NCBI GenBank assembly: GCA_031841125.1
Contig: CM063109.1
Span: 5,308,321-5,372,320, forward strand
From: Acanthococcus lagerstroemiae
Lineage: Eukaryota > Arthropoda > Insecta > Hemiptera > Eriococcidae
Reading direction: 5' to 3'
Length of the DNA stretch: 64,000 nucleotides
The position numbers and the translations under genes were made by a program. A model generated the notes under the pieces. That model was not told the origin of the DNA, made no database searches, and saw only the letters and a list, made by a program, of their open reading frames with translations. Shown in pieces: positions 26,901 to 32,499 of this stretch (positions within the stretch are counted from its first letter, which is position 1; every line of letters starts with the position of its first letter).

Positions 26901-29581
26901 CGAAATATTTTTAGTGAAATTGGTTCGTGAACAGTCACGAAATACGTTAAGTGTATAACCGCCTTAATAGAAAGATGTAGATGCCAAACGAATACCATGA
27001 AAACGATTTCATCACACTAACACACTCTGTACTACTGAGATAGGAGAGGGATGCTGTATTACCCACGGTCCTTTTCCTGTGAAAGAAAAAAGATAAGAAA
27101 ATTGCCTAAGCGAAGAGAAGGAAAACTTCTTCAAATAAGAAATAGGGTAAAATCTGTTTGAAATACTACAGAATTTCGCAGTCTATTTTTTAACAAAATT
27201 CCATGACTTTTAGGTGAAAAATGCTGAAAATTCCAAAATTCCCTGACTTTTCCAGACGGACAAAATTCCCTGACTTTTCCAGGGTTTCCAGAGAATGGAC
27301 ACTCTGTTCTAGAATCGCTCATCTTTAGCATCTCTCAAAGTAATCTATTACAAGGATGACTCAATGGCACTGATTATAATAATTACCTGCTCGTACATAA
27401 GGGTAGAAAAATACACTGCACTACTTCCCAAATTCGTGTCTCAAACACTCCTAACGTTGAATCTCTACAACAGGAATCCAGCTGCCATTACGACCGACGC
27501 AAGGGGACTCCCTCCCTCCTCGTTGGAGAAATTCCAACTACCAGTCCAGAAATCGAACAAATATTCAGGAACATTAAGCACTTGGTAATATCTGCACTTC
27601 AATCAGTATTTTTCGCGTTTACACCCTTTCCCCTCAGGTTGACAACTCAAAATTTCAGGATGACCTTATTCAATTTAAAAAATGACCAAAAAATGATCAG
27701 AATTGAAGACCATTCGCAATTATTTCCTTCTTTTTGTACTTCTCTCTTTCTACACTAGTCGTAATCATAAATAAATGTAACTAACTGGAGTTGCGTTGGA
27801 AGTTCTTGCTGTCCGACGGAGAATTGAATTTCAATTCACTTACACTGCACAGCAGAAGCACAAAATAAAGGAAAATATGACAGTTTTTCATATCACAGCA
27901 GAATTTTTAGAATTTGAAGGCGAAACTTCCCCAAAAATGACTTAAATGACCATTTCCGGGGGAAAATGACCAAAAATGACATTAGATGACTCAAGATGGG
28001 AAAAAAATGAGGAAGTGGTCACACTTCCCCACCCCACCTGGACATTGCTCCTCACATCGGCCGCGGCTGCAGAAATCACACACCACATTCGTCCAGCAGA
28101 AGCGAAAGAACGAAAGAAGGGACTCAGACAAATAACACTACCCAACAGCAAAATAACCGCAAGAACGAGAGTAGCCGATTCTAGAAGTATTTTTCACGCT
28201 GAATTCAATGCCGCTTTTTGTTTTTCTTAATTAGCTCTCCTTTTCTCGTAAATTCATTCTGAATTATTTCCCGTAATTTCCCTCTCGTGTTAAGAAATAT
28301 TAGTGAATGTGGCCACACTGCATGTATCACAAAACAAACTCGCCAACACAGTGACGCGTGTGAACGTGTGTTTTGACGTTTTGATATCGAAACGATCTAA
28401 ACAGTTTCAACTGATTCTAAGATTTTATCATTAACGATGAAGTGATGGAACAATAATTTTGAGGAAGGCGATCTCTTCAGTGAAAAATTAACGCCTTTTC
28501 ATTCCGGTATTTACAGTTTATTGTTTCTTTTACGAAATGTAAGTGAACTAGATAAATGTGTTCCGACAATAAATTTGATGAATATGTGTTCAATGCCCAA
28601 GTATTCATGATAATCACAACGCTTGTTGTTGAATTGGAATAATACTTACGGAACACTGAGGGACAGAGAACAACACAGAAGTTTTCTATTCAGTACCGTC
28701 GAAGACAAAGCTTATCGGTAATATCAGTTTAATACAACATCAGTGTCGCCACATAAAATAGAACAATTTCTCATAATACACTATTAAATTTCCCAGCAAA
28801 CGTAAAAAATGATTAGCTAACTCAGCATTTTTAATATCATATTTAAATTCAGCGTGAAAAATCCATTAAGAATCATCTATTCTCCTTCATGCGGTTTCCA
28901 AAAAATCTCAGTTTGTTGTGTAGTGTAATTCGACAGCAAATAGTGCACGACGGCGGATAACCTGCATCCATTTTCGCACGTCCGGCATTCGAATTTGCAC
29001 ACCATCCTTCCAGTACGATCGTCTCTCTCCTTCTTTTTTGACAACGCGTATCATTTGTTCGAGCAGAGGAAAGAGAAGAAGTCGTGATCTAATGACACGT
29101 ATACGTCAGCATTTAGGACTGTCAACTACGGAACCCAAGAAAGGCATTCGATTCTCCGTCTTGCCAACCGCACGCGGCAGACAATAGGAAATTTTATTAT
29201 ACACATCCCGACGTATCATGTGCGTCATTGTATTTCCATTTCGTTGGCTACACTCGAGACGAAGTTATTCAACGATCTGTTCTCTCTCACTCATACAAGC
29301 AGCAGGAGTGCGTCTCCTCCTATAGGTTACACGCGTTTTCAATTTGCGACCATCGTGATCGAAATGTTCTTCCAAGTGAACAGAGACACGCGGTATAAGG
29401 GTTTTCGGGTCAACCGCCGGTCAGTATTAATGCGCCATAATAAAAGGTACTTGCTTCGCCACTTACCGATAGCAGGTGACATAGACCGAGATCCTGTTGA
29501 ACCAGTTGGCGAAGGAGTCGGTCTCATGGCCTGAGGCCCACCACCGCTGGAACTATCATTGCTATTTTGGCTGGTTAGGTC
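2527..29581 (-). CDS. osa: Trithorax-group protein Osa (ARID1/BAF250), 18 exons seen, 5' incomplete
   Basis: Osa is the ARID-containing, signature subunit of the BAF-type SWI/SNF nucleosome-remodelling complex and acts in the nucleus on transcription (family knowledge). Seen here: 18 exons with GT-AG borders and matching phases. Exon ends in transcript order: 29581-29467, 18749-18642, 18528-18361, 18258-18113, 18013-17579, 17118-16785, 16691-16569, 16475-16285, 13067-12870, 10868-10652, 10273-10151, 10067-9923, 8867-8306, 8031-7833, 7743-7523, 6214-6092, 5929-4121, 2928-2527. The total is 5,619 nt, or 1,872 residues plus stop, with no internal break. The ARID domain lies at about residues 550-650 and the BAF250_C region at about 1150-1865. 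The start codon and the N-terminal Gly/Pro/Gln-rich part usual for Osa are not in the visible exons. Identity is firm; individual exon ends were placed by eye. Confidence 0.95.
2929..4120. other. osa: Last osa intron (1,192 bp)
   Basis: Donor GTACGT at 4120 and acceptor tcgcag at 2929. It contains a protein-like ORF on the osa strand (3126-3540), listed separately. The remainder has a G-rich run near 3775-3800 and otherwise nothing recognisable. Confidence 0.85.
3126..3540 (-). pseudogene. Unrecognised protein-like ORF inside the last osa intron
   Basis: A frame of about 128 codons on the osa strand with natural-looking composition: LVAIVKNIEQLPYPRIPSQV, YLSAIFSYVTSEQASVFLER, VLDLLFLVKVLPSAPENPVL and AAAYTRDV, then Cys-Cys-Trp-stop. 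It looks like part of a helical-repeat protein, but I do not recognise the family. An AG after a T-rich patch near 3522 could be an acceptor, but no good donor follows. It may be a retrocopied or captured gene fragment, a nested gene exon, or chance. The abrupt end after AYTRDV suggests a broken copy. Confidence 0.4.
4121..5929 (-). CDS. osa: osa exon q, BAF250_C region with acidic linker
   Basis: Residues 1137-1739 (603 codons), the largest exon. It opens with the conserved VKRELVFPQDSVEAVTPLPY, KRKRLTKNDVAPVDAWKLMM and SGLLTETCWALDVLNILLFD, then LPGLLDILLEHF, which contains overlapping LxxLL-type motifs. A variable linker follows with four VKxE motifs (4982-5152) and a long Asp/Glu-rich run. 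The second conserved block has RRCICISTILRNLTFIPGNE, LLLIHHEHPLR, EWWWDFLHQIRENVLVSIAN and LDGLLHWAVCP, ending LVIATPPYSRLEKL and LCRSEEQ. These armadillo-like helices form the core-binding module that docks the ARID subunit to the BAF complex (family knowledge). Acceptor tttgcag, donor CAG|GTACGT; phase 0 both ends. Confidence 0.96.
5930..6091. other. osa: osa intron of 162 bp, open in frame
   Basis: Intron between exons p and q with donor GTGAGT and acceptor tttgcag. Its length is 54 codons exactly and it has no stop in the osa frame, so retention would add 54 residues rather than truncate the protein. The putative peptide is hydrophobic with a run of Phe, unlike its neighbours, so it is most simply an ordinary intron. 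Confidence 0.75.
6092..6214 (-). CDS. osa: osa exon p
   Basis: Residues 1096-1136. SGQWNVSTAGPIPQNSNLRP, then PPRANFRNDKPFPLMPPTQP and AK. Acceptor tttgcag, donor AAA|GTGAGT; phase 0 at both ends. The following 162-bp intron (5930-6091) is an exact multiple of three with no stop in this frame. Confidence 0.88.
6215..7522. repeat. osa intron (1,308 bp) filled with degenerate periodic repeats
   Basis: From about 6470 to 7010 the sequence repeats variations on short phrases such as AGTCTCGAA, AAGAGTTTCAAA, TTGAACAAGTCC and GAAAGAATCC at loose spacing. Similar phrasing recurs at 13320-13380, 15050-15250, 19440-20060, 48540-49150 and 51490-51870. It appears to be a highly decayed minisatellite-like family. 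No ORF of note. Confidence 0.45.
7523..7743 (-). CDS. osa: osa exon o
   Basis: Residues 1022-1095. GWPNDSGNRNQYPRAPYQSS, then Pro/Gln-rich QRPPVPPSAQPPNAQWDRYP and ending QQQQSFTPPPPPQQ. The RPMFAGWPNDSG join across the 89-bp intron resembles the corresponding segment of ARID1 proteins. Acceptor gtgtag, donor CAG|GTGAGT; phase 1 in, phase 0 out. Confidence 0.9.
7833..8031 (-). CDS. osa: osa exon n
   Basis: Residues 956-1021. SFPNQNAIPTPGAGSSYPAA, GPNKGMLPPIQQPRRHPDFT and ending YVNQPQQRPMFA. Pro/Asn/Gln-rich linker. Acceptor tttgcag, donor GCTG|GTACGT; phase 0 in, phase 1 out, with an 89-bp intron following. Confidence 0.9.
8306..8867 (-). CDS. osa: osa exon m, Pro/poly-Gln-rich
   Basis: Residues 769-955. 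Begins GYSQNSSNSSMGPGSGPPPQ, then an Ala/Pro/Tyr segment with YSRSPYGQPMYHPRPPFSGP, then several Gln runs of 5-8 (mixed CAG/CAA) alternating with Pro blocks, and ends SSHEFYRPDQ. Repeat-length variation is expected here. Acceptor tttgcag, donor CAA|GTGAGT; phase 2 in, phase 0 out. The reverse-frame poly-Ala, poly-Leu and poly-Arg ORFs over it are shadows. Confidence 0.9.
8868..9922. other. osa intron (1,055 bp)
   Basis: Between exons m and l. Plus-strand purine-rich patches near 9080-9130, 9230-9270 and 9350-9380 and AT-rich sequence elsewhere. No terminal repeats or credible ORF seen. Confidence 0.6.
9923..10067 (-). CDS. osa: osa exon l
   Basis: Residues 720-768. MSSQPGGYQGQPGYNQYPPD, then QYGQQYMGSGSYPPSRPMYP and VYPPDGDR split over the junction. 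Tyr/Gln/Pro-rich. Acceptor attgcag, donor GATAG|GTAAGC. Starts in phase 1 and ends in phase 2; the last codon AG+A gives the Arg joined to GYSQNSSNSS of the next exon. Confidence 0.9.
10151..10273 (-). CDS. osa: osa exon k
   Basis: Residues 679-719. GSSNSQDSFPSGPSASMDGY, then a Gly/Tyr-rich patch (GYGYGYGGEYGNQRGPPA) and MQSNQ. Tyr/Gly-rich low complexity, the type of sequence that supports condensate-like assembly in related proteins (inference). Acceptor tttgcag, donor CAAG|GTGAGG; phase 1 at both ends. Confidence 0.9.
10274..10651. other. osa intron (378 bp)
   Basis: Between the second ARID exon and exon k; donor GTATGT, acceptor tttgcag. Nothing else recognised. Confidence 0.7.
10652..10868 (-). 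CDS. osa: osa exon j, ARID domain C-terminal half
   Basis: Residues 607-678. VTKNKIWKDIAGMLGIGASS, SGAYTLRRHYTKNLLPFECH and FDRGGIDPQPIINQ complete the ARID fold with its DNA-contacting helix-turn-helix and the invariant W-D-IA-LG core. It ends in a Lys-rich tail (SKKKSAKAASVPSP) typical of Osa. Acceptor gtaacag, donor CCAG|GTATGT; phase 0 in, phase 1 out. A 2,001-bp intron separates it from the first ARID half and carries a long hairpin at 11607-11725. Confidence 0.96.
10869..12869. other. osa intron splitting the ARID domain (2,001 bp)
   Basis: Donor GTGCAG and acceptor gtaacag. It contains the 119-nt hairpin at 11607-11725 and a pyrimidine/A-tract patch near 11900-12000. The remainder has no ORF or element I can support. 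Confidence 0.8.
11607..11725 (-). repeat. Long intronic hairpin, 48-bp arms, 23-nt loop
   Basis: Arms 11607-11654 and 11678-11725 are inverted copies matching at 44 of 48 positions, with core GAGGTTTATCACGA and GTTCAATATGTTGC; the loop is 11655-11677. Of the four differences, three (arm positions 14, 32, 34) become G:U wobbles when the osa-sense (minus) strand is read as RNA, but are A:C mismatches on the plus strand. It could be a fold-back MITE, or a transcribed hairpin processed into small RNAs. No flanking duplication is obvious. Confidence 0.7.
12870..13067 (-). CDS. osa: osa exon i, ARID domain N-terminal half
   Basis: Residues 541-606. KHDSISKLFEMDDNPERRVW, then WVEKLLQFMEERGTPITQCP, then the ARID helices with LDLFRLYMYVKERGGFMEV. 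This is the AT-rich-interaction domain that binds DNA without strong sequence preference in the ARID1 family. The EMDD-PER and YVKERGGFMEVCK segments match insect Osa closely. Acceptor atttacag, donor AAG|GTGCAG, phase 0 at both ends. Confidence 0.96.
13068..16284. other. osa intron before the ARID exons (3,217 bp)
   Basis: Donor GTAAGT at 16284, acceptor atttacag at 13068. It holds patches of the degenerate repeat family (13320-13380, 15050-15250). No coding exon between exons h and i is needed, because their phases join directly. Confidence 0.75.
16285..16475 (-). CDS. osa: osa exon h, just before the ARID domain
   Basis: Residues 477-540. Starts SGEDPSSTPKRKESGMGMMG and ends GNQPWNRTPSTP. 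The basic TPKRK patch could serve as a nuclear localisation signal (inference). Acceptor tttttag, donor CCG|GTAAGT; leaves in phase 0 straight into the ARID exon. Confidence 0.9.
16476..16568. other. osa: 93-bp osa intron, open in frame
   Basis: Between exons g and h; GTGAGA donor and tttttag acceptor. It is 31 codons long with no stop in the osa frame. Retention would insert a Cys/Leu-rich 31-residue segment. Confidence 0.7.
16569..16691 (-). CDS. osa: osa exon g
   Basis: Residues 436-476, reading NMTNVSQMNSGGITSVITTG and ending QQSTLSNTSA. Ser/Thr-rich. Acceptor gcgcag, donor GCAG|GTGAGA; phase 1 at both ends. It is flanked by two introns of exactly 93 bp, both without an in-frame stop, so a single open frame runs through exons f, g and h if the introns are retained. 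Confidence 0.88.
16692..16784. other. osa: 93-bp osa intron, open in frame
   Basis: Between exons f and g; GTGAGT donor and gcgcag acceptor. It has the same length as the neighbouring intron 16476-16568 and is likewise open in frame, with a Cys/Arg-rich conceptual product. Confidence 0.7.
16785..17118 (-). CDS. osa: osa exon f
   Basis: Residues 325-435. Begins HKVGFNNTNSGMPPSPGPPP and continues as a Gly/His/Met/Pro-rich run (PHHHPMGPPVPGSHHHMGPG), then a more ordered stretch ending IQCEAGMDGIHDSGGLTTSS. Acceptor tcgcag, donor G|GTGAGT; phase 0 in, phase 1 out. The next intron (16692-16784) is 93 bp and stays open in this frame. Confidence 0.9.
17119..17578. other. osa intron (460 bp)
   Basis: Donor GTAACT, acceptor tcgcag. 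Contains a short CA tract near 17186-17200. Nothing else seen. Confidence 0.7.
17579..18013 (-). CDS. osa: osa exon e, Gln/Pro-rich
   Basis: Residues 180-324. Begins GWPSPNVNVSGSSPGPMSMG, then Pro/Ala/Ser and a Gln/His/Pro-rich tract (HHMHQQQQHQQQSPQQPPQQ), and ends in the conserved PPQYLKHQLQ. Acceptor gcttag, donor CAG|GTAACT; phase 0 at both ends. The long alternative frames over this exon on both strands are shadows of the repetitive CAG/CAA/CCN composition. Confidence 0.9.
18113..18258 (-). CDS. osa: osa exon d
   Basis: Residues 131-179, reading AYPNRGVPNMPPYHQNYGMQ and ending QFPGFQ. Pro/Gly/Asn/Gln-rich and disordered. Acceptor tgcgtag, donor CAG|GTAATG. It enters in phase 1 and leaves in phase 0. 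Confidence 0.88.
18361..18528 (-). CDS. osa: osa exon c
   Basis: Residues 75-130. Low-complexity Pro/Gly/Gln/Met segment (GYQQQPLAPPSHMQNYKM, PPYSQMPPSHQSFNQQ) typical of the disordered N-terminal half of Osa. Acceptor gttgcag, donor CAAG|GTAATA; phase 1 in and out. Adjacent introns are only 113 and 102 bp. Confidence 0.9.
18642..18749 (-). CDS. osa: osa exon b
   Basis: Residues 39-74, reading GQQNIPMPPRPSSGQSDSGS and on to SHSPMAPTQ. It continues the conserved SMSP-A-GQQN-MPPRPSS block across the 10.7 kb intron. Acceptor attacag, donor G|GTAATT, phase 1 at both ends. The continuity of this motif over so large an intron is the best proof that the isolated exon at 29.5 kb belongs to the same gene. 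Confidence 0.92.
19440..20060. repeat. Degenerate periodic repeat, reverse orientation
   Basis: Loose repetition of phrases like AAACTCTTCCAAG, GAGACTTGTCC and TCCAAACTTACTGG, the reverse complement of the family seen at 6470-7010. No exact unit length can be given by eye, and copies are heavily diverged. Confidence 0.4.
21825..21972. mobile_element. CAGnGrCGTAGC-type hAT MITE, right end decayed
   Basis: Starts CAGGGGTGTAGCTACAC, then a 12-G run, then the same internal phrase as the copy at 52943-53087 (AATTTATTCTGGTAATAGTA, AGTATTACACCTGTAATGTT). The right terminal repeat is not recognisable after CTTCATACCGTCTG, so no target-site duplication can be read. Confidence 0.6.
22266..24824. mobile_element. 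Possible long element with CAGGGTGkCCA ends
   Basis: Left end CAGGGTGGCCACTC at 22266; right end TGGACACCCTG at 24814-24824. Flanks show AGTTG on the left and gAGTTG on the right, offset by one base, so the duplication is uncertain. It encloses the inverted repeat at 22960-23476. No transposase recognised. Confidence 0.3.
22960..23476. repeat. Nested inverted repeats in the large osa intron
   Basis: Outer arms: TGTGACCATGGATAACTAAA with GGGACCTTAGGGG near 22967, and the reverse complement (TTTGTTATCCATGGTTACAA, with AAGGTCCCT) near 23440-23468. A third, direct copy of GGATAACAAAAGGGACCTTG lies at about 23290. Inner arms at 23060-23110 and 23175-23228 face each other (GTATGCTAAG...TTTGGTTCAG against CTGAACCAAAATGGCGGCCT). 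Two MITE-like elements appear to be nested or compounded. A relative of the inner right arm occurs near 53553-53590. Confidence 0.55.
24926..27306. mobile_element. Candidate 2.4-kb DNA element with CAGnGTGTCCATTCT ends
   Basis: Left end CAGGGTGTCCATTCTTC at 24926 and right end GAGAATGGACACTCTG ending 27306 are inverted. The 5-mer TTCTA abuts both ends (24921-24925 and 27307-27311). Inside each end is a TTCCCTGACTT.TCCAGG phrase. The interior has only broken ORFs, so the element would be non-autonomous or dead. It could also be two unrelated ends. Confidence 0.4.
29467..29581 (-). CDS. osa: osa exon a (most upstream exon found)
   Basis: Residues 1-38 of the visible protein. It reads DLTSQNSNDSSSGGGPQAM and then RPTPSPTGSTGSRSMSPAIG, the Ser/Pro signature shared by insect Osa and vertebrate ARID1A/B just before the QQN-PMPPRPSS segment. 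The acceptor is a plain ttacag; the donor is G|GTAAGT after ATC (phase 1). It starts in phase 0, so a preceding coding exon must end on a whole codon, and none was found upstream to base 64000. The only internal Met (codon 19) lies inside the conserved block and is not a convincing start. Confidence 0.9.
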
Positions 29582-30481
29582 CTGTAATACAAAAAAAATA
29601 AATAAATAAATAAATAAAAATACACATCATTTATTGTAGAACATAGTACAGAATACATTATTCTGAATAGAAAAATGAAACATAATATAGAAACGAGCAT
29701 TATAAAAATCCGAGAACCGAGTCGCGTTCCCGCGAATACAATAAGAATTTATAGTTACACGCGAATGGACGGCTGAAGGTTGGTGCATTCACGGCGCCAA
29801 CAAGAAAACTCAGATAATGCCCGCTGATGAAACAAATTTCATCGACCCAATTACCCTAATTACCCGGCAGTTCGCGAGATTATTAAATAAAATTGACAAT
29901 ACGAAGGGTTCGGAATGGGCACGAGTAAAGGTAACCGTGGCAAACCCCGATACACCATTCGTCATTCGCGCTGTTTTTCAGGATTTAGCTGCTGAATTCG
30001 ATGGCATTAGGGTTTCGGACCCTCTCTGATATGGACACGAAAAGCGCAGGATAAGTAGAATCGCTAATTCGGGAAATGCTGAGGGTTGACGGAAATGTGA
30101 CCTTGGAGTCCAGATTACCCTTTGAGGACGGTTTCCGTTCTTTTCCGATAACCCGGATTAATGCATTGACCTTGCGGACCAGCGGACTCGGAGCTTCAAA
30201 TTCCCGTGCACACATAACAGCCATGCTCTCAGAAAAAAGGAAAACCCTGTGATTAACACGATTGAAATCCACGAAGTTCCATCATTACACAGTAAGTATG
30301 ATAATCTAAATGTTTAATTTAGATATTCCATTAAAGAACTACCACGTGATAACTGCGGCTTCTTCCTAGTGATCACAATTAACAGAGAATCTATTTGTAT
30401 TTCCACAGATTTCATTGATTTGACGCAATCAAGTCTTGCAATGATGTAGTTCCAGCGTCAAACGACGTCAATAGTTCATAT
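29582..30481. other. Upstream of the first visible osa exon
   Basis: An A/T microsatellite (AAAT units) lies at 29594-29622, just upstream of the exon acceptor. A 70-codon plus-strand frame at 29817-30029 has ordinary composition but no recognisable family. Nothing else supportable. Confidence 0.5.
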
Positions 30482-31354
30482 TAGGGATGGCAACCATCAT
30501 TTGCTATCGATAACTATCGATAGTTCTGCATTTTACAAAAAAAATCTGTATTTCTATAGAATGCAATAGATTAGTTTCCTAATACACAGAACACTGGTTT
30601 GTGCTCATAGCTACCATCACAAAACTCTGCCTCTGTTACTAGAGGTCCTATATGGCCTGCACACCTTAGATCTTAGACAATCTCGCAACTTGCCGTTGCA
30701 TTTTTATACGGTATTTACAATTAACTTAGTTGAAATTTCAGTTTCCCACTCTCCAGAGATACCAGTTTTGTTTCCAGTAAATATTATTTTTATTTTAAAA
30801 AACAAACCATAATGAATTCATTTTGGAATAAAATTATAATTTTCTCTTTAAAAAATCAATTTTTCGGCCACAGTCGGGTCTAAACCGTGATCGTCGGTCA
30901 GTAATGGTATTCCCTGCCCCCGAGTTGCTCCTCTCCAAAGGAATTACTAACTGGTACTGACAGTGAGGAGTAACAAAACAAACTAACAAACAACTATCAA
31001 GACACGAGTTTAAAACAAAGAAATAAGGAATAACTGTTCACATTTTTCATTGCACATTGCACAGTCACTGATAATGTCATTCCACATCCATTTCCATTTC
31101 ATTCAGATTCTTATCAGTCACCATCAACACTCTACCTTATCAACTGTAAGGCAACAGCAAGAGAGCTCTCACGGCCAGGACTCACGTTGCTCTCTATTAC
31201 AGGAAATTGTCCTATTTTTCTTTAAAAGTATTTCATAAATAGGTTCTGCTTCGAGGAATTTTAGGTACTTTTTCTCAGTCAGTCTTGTGTAAATATGGTA
31301 CAAGTTGATTCTTCATTATACTATCAATAACTATCGATGGTTTTGCCATCCCTA
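30482..31354. mobile_element. hAT-like element with TAGGGATGGCAA ends, 873 bp
   Basis: Left end TAGGGATGGCAACCATC; right end GATGGTTTTGCCATCCCTA. Both ends carry inner TATCGATAACTATCGATAG-type sequence. Flanking 8-mers GTTCATAT (30474-30481) and GTTTATAC (31355-31362) agree at 6 of 8, fitting an aged target duplication. No transposase ORF remains. Confidence 0.6.
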
Positions 31355-32499
31355 GTTTATACTGACTTCCTGCAGGGCTATTGTACACAGAAGCTATTTG
31401 AGATTGGAAAAATGCAAATTTTTACGTATTCCCGGAATGAGAAGGAATGCATATTGAGACCGGGAAGAAGTACCGAAACAGAATCAACTTCGAAATTTCC
31501 ATAATTTAATTACGCCTACGAGGTCTCAGCCCAAAAAGGCTCAAGGCGCACCTGACGATCAAAAGTAGGAACAATGTACATGCGAATATCAGCGTGGAAG
31601 GGGCTCCCAGTACGACCATCTGATCTTTTTATTAGGGGGCTCTCCGTGAGTCGTGCGTTTTTTGCATACCAAAAAAAATGCCAGTTACATCGTTTGATTT
31701 TTTTGTTTCAAGAATTCCAGAATCGTCATTTTTTACGCGCGAGAACCGCCCCCCCCCCCAGCAAAATCTCATTGTCTCATATTGTGTTGGACTGTCTGAC
31801 CTTTCAAGGAATCTTTACCAGCATCGTGCTATCTTTTCTGGCACATATGGGGCCCCAGCAAAATCGTTTATTTTGTTGGGAGGGGCACGAAAGGAGAGAT
31901 TATTAAAATCAGAGTGACCTTTCGTTCCCGATTCTAAGAATGGTGGATCCTTCGGAATATTTGTTCACTGAGCCCATTGGCACTGAATCCACCACTGCAA
32001 CTCGGATTAACTTAGAAGAGTAAATCTTTGCAAAATGGAACGAGATTCAGATCAACCGATCTCGATTTAGGCCTTTTGTTTCCAGCATTCTCACGTCTTT
32101 GTACTAGTTGCGTGACCGAATTAAATAAACGAAACGTTTATTGGCACCAATTTGTATTGCACAACAAAATGGTCAATATTTCAAAGTACATCGCGACTTC
32201 TTTCCATCGAGGCAAGAATATAATTTCACAGCAAACATGCGTGGCAGAGTTTGAACCCCCCCCCCTATTTCTCCACGATGTAGATGAATAGGGGACACTC
32301 AAATTGGTCCAATTTTACGGGGTAGATAACATAGCTCCGAATGTCGACCTCGTGTGCTCCAGCCCTCGCCTTGCCATAGCGAAAAGGAAACATGGCACCG
32401 CATTAATGGCCAACTCAAATACATCAGCGATGCGGGTACATGCATGTGGTCTGTACACCCAAACTCGAGTACAAAATTTTTAGTTTTTTTCTTTCTTTT
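31355..32499. other. No gene recognised; possible LINE remnant at 31570-31910
   Basis: Two overlapping plus-strand frames near 31570-31917 include LSHIVLDCLTFQGIF, reminiscent of the SHIL-DCP-F segment near the C-terminus of Jockey-like LINEs. The match is short and frameshifted, so this is only a suggestion. The remainder, including a C-run near 32260, holds nothing I can support. Confidence 0.25.

Larger units (their letters stand above)
18750..29466. other. Large osa intron (10,717 bp)
   Basis: Separates the conserved SMSPAIG and QQNIPMPPRPSS halves. It contains the degenerate repeat family (19440-20060), hAT-type MITE copies, and two nested or adjacent inverted-repeat units (22266-24824, 24926-27306). 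A candidate third inverted-repeat patch (27636-27990) carries AAATGACC phrases. No credible coding exon was seen in it. Confidence 0.8.

Noticed and set aside
29817..30029. 70-codon plus-strand ORF just upstream of the first visible osa exon
   Set aside because: Composition is plausible but there is no recognisable family, splice context or start signal; not enough to call a gene.
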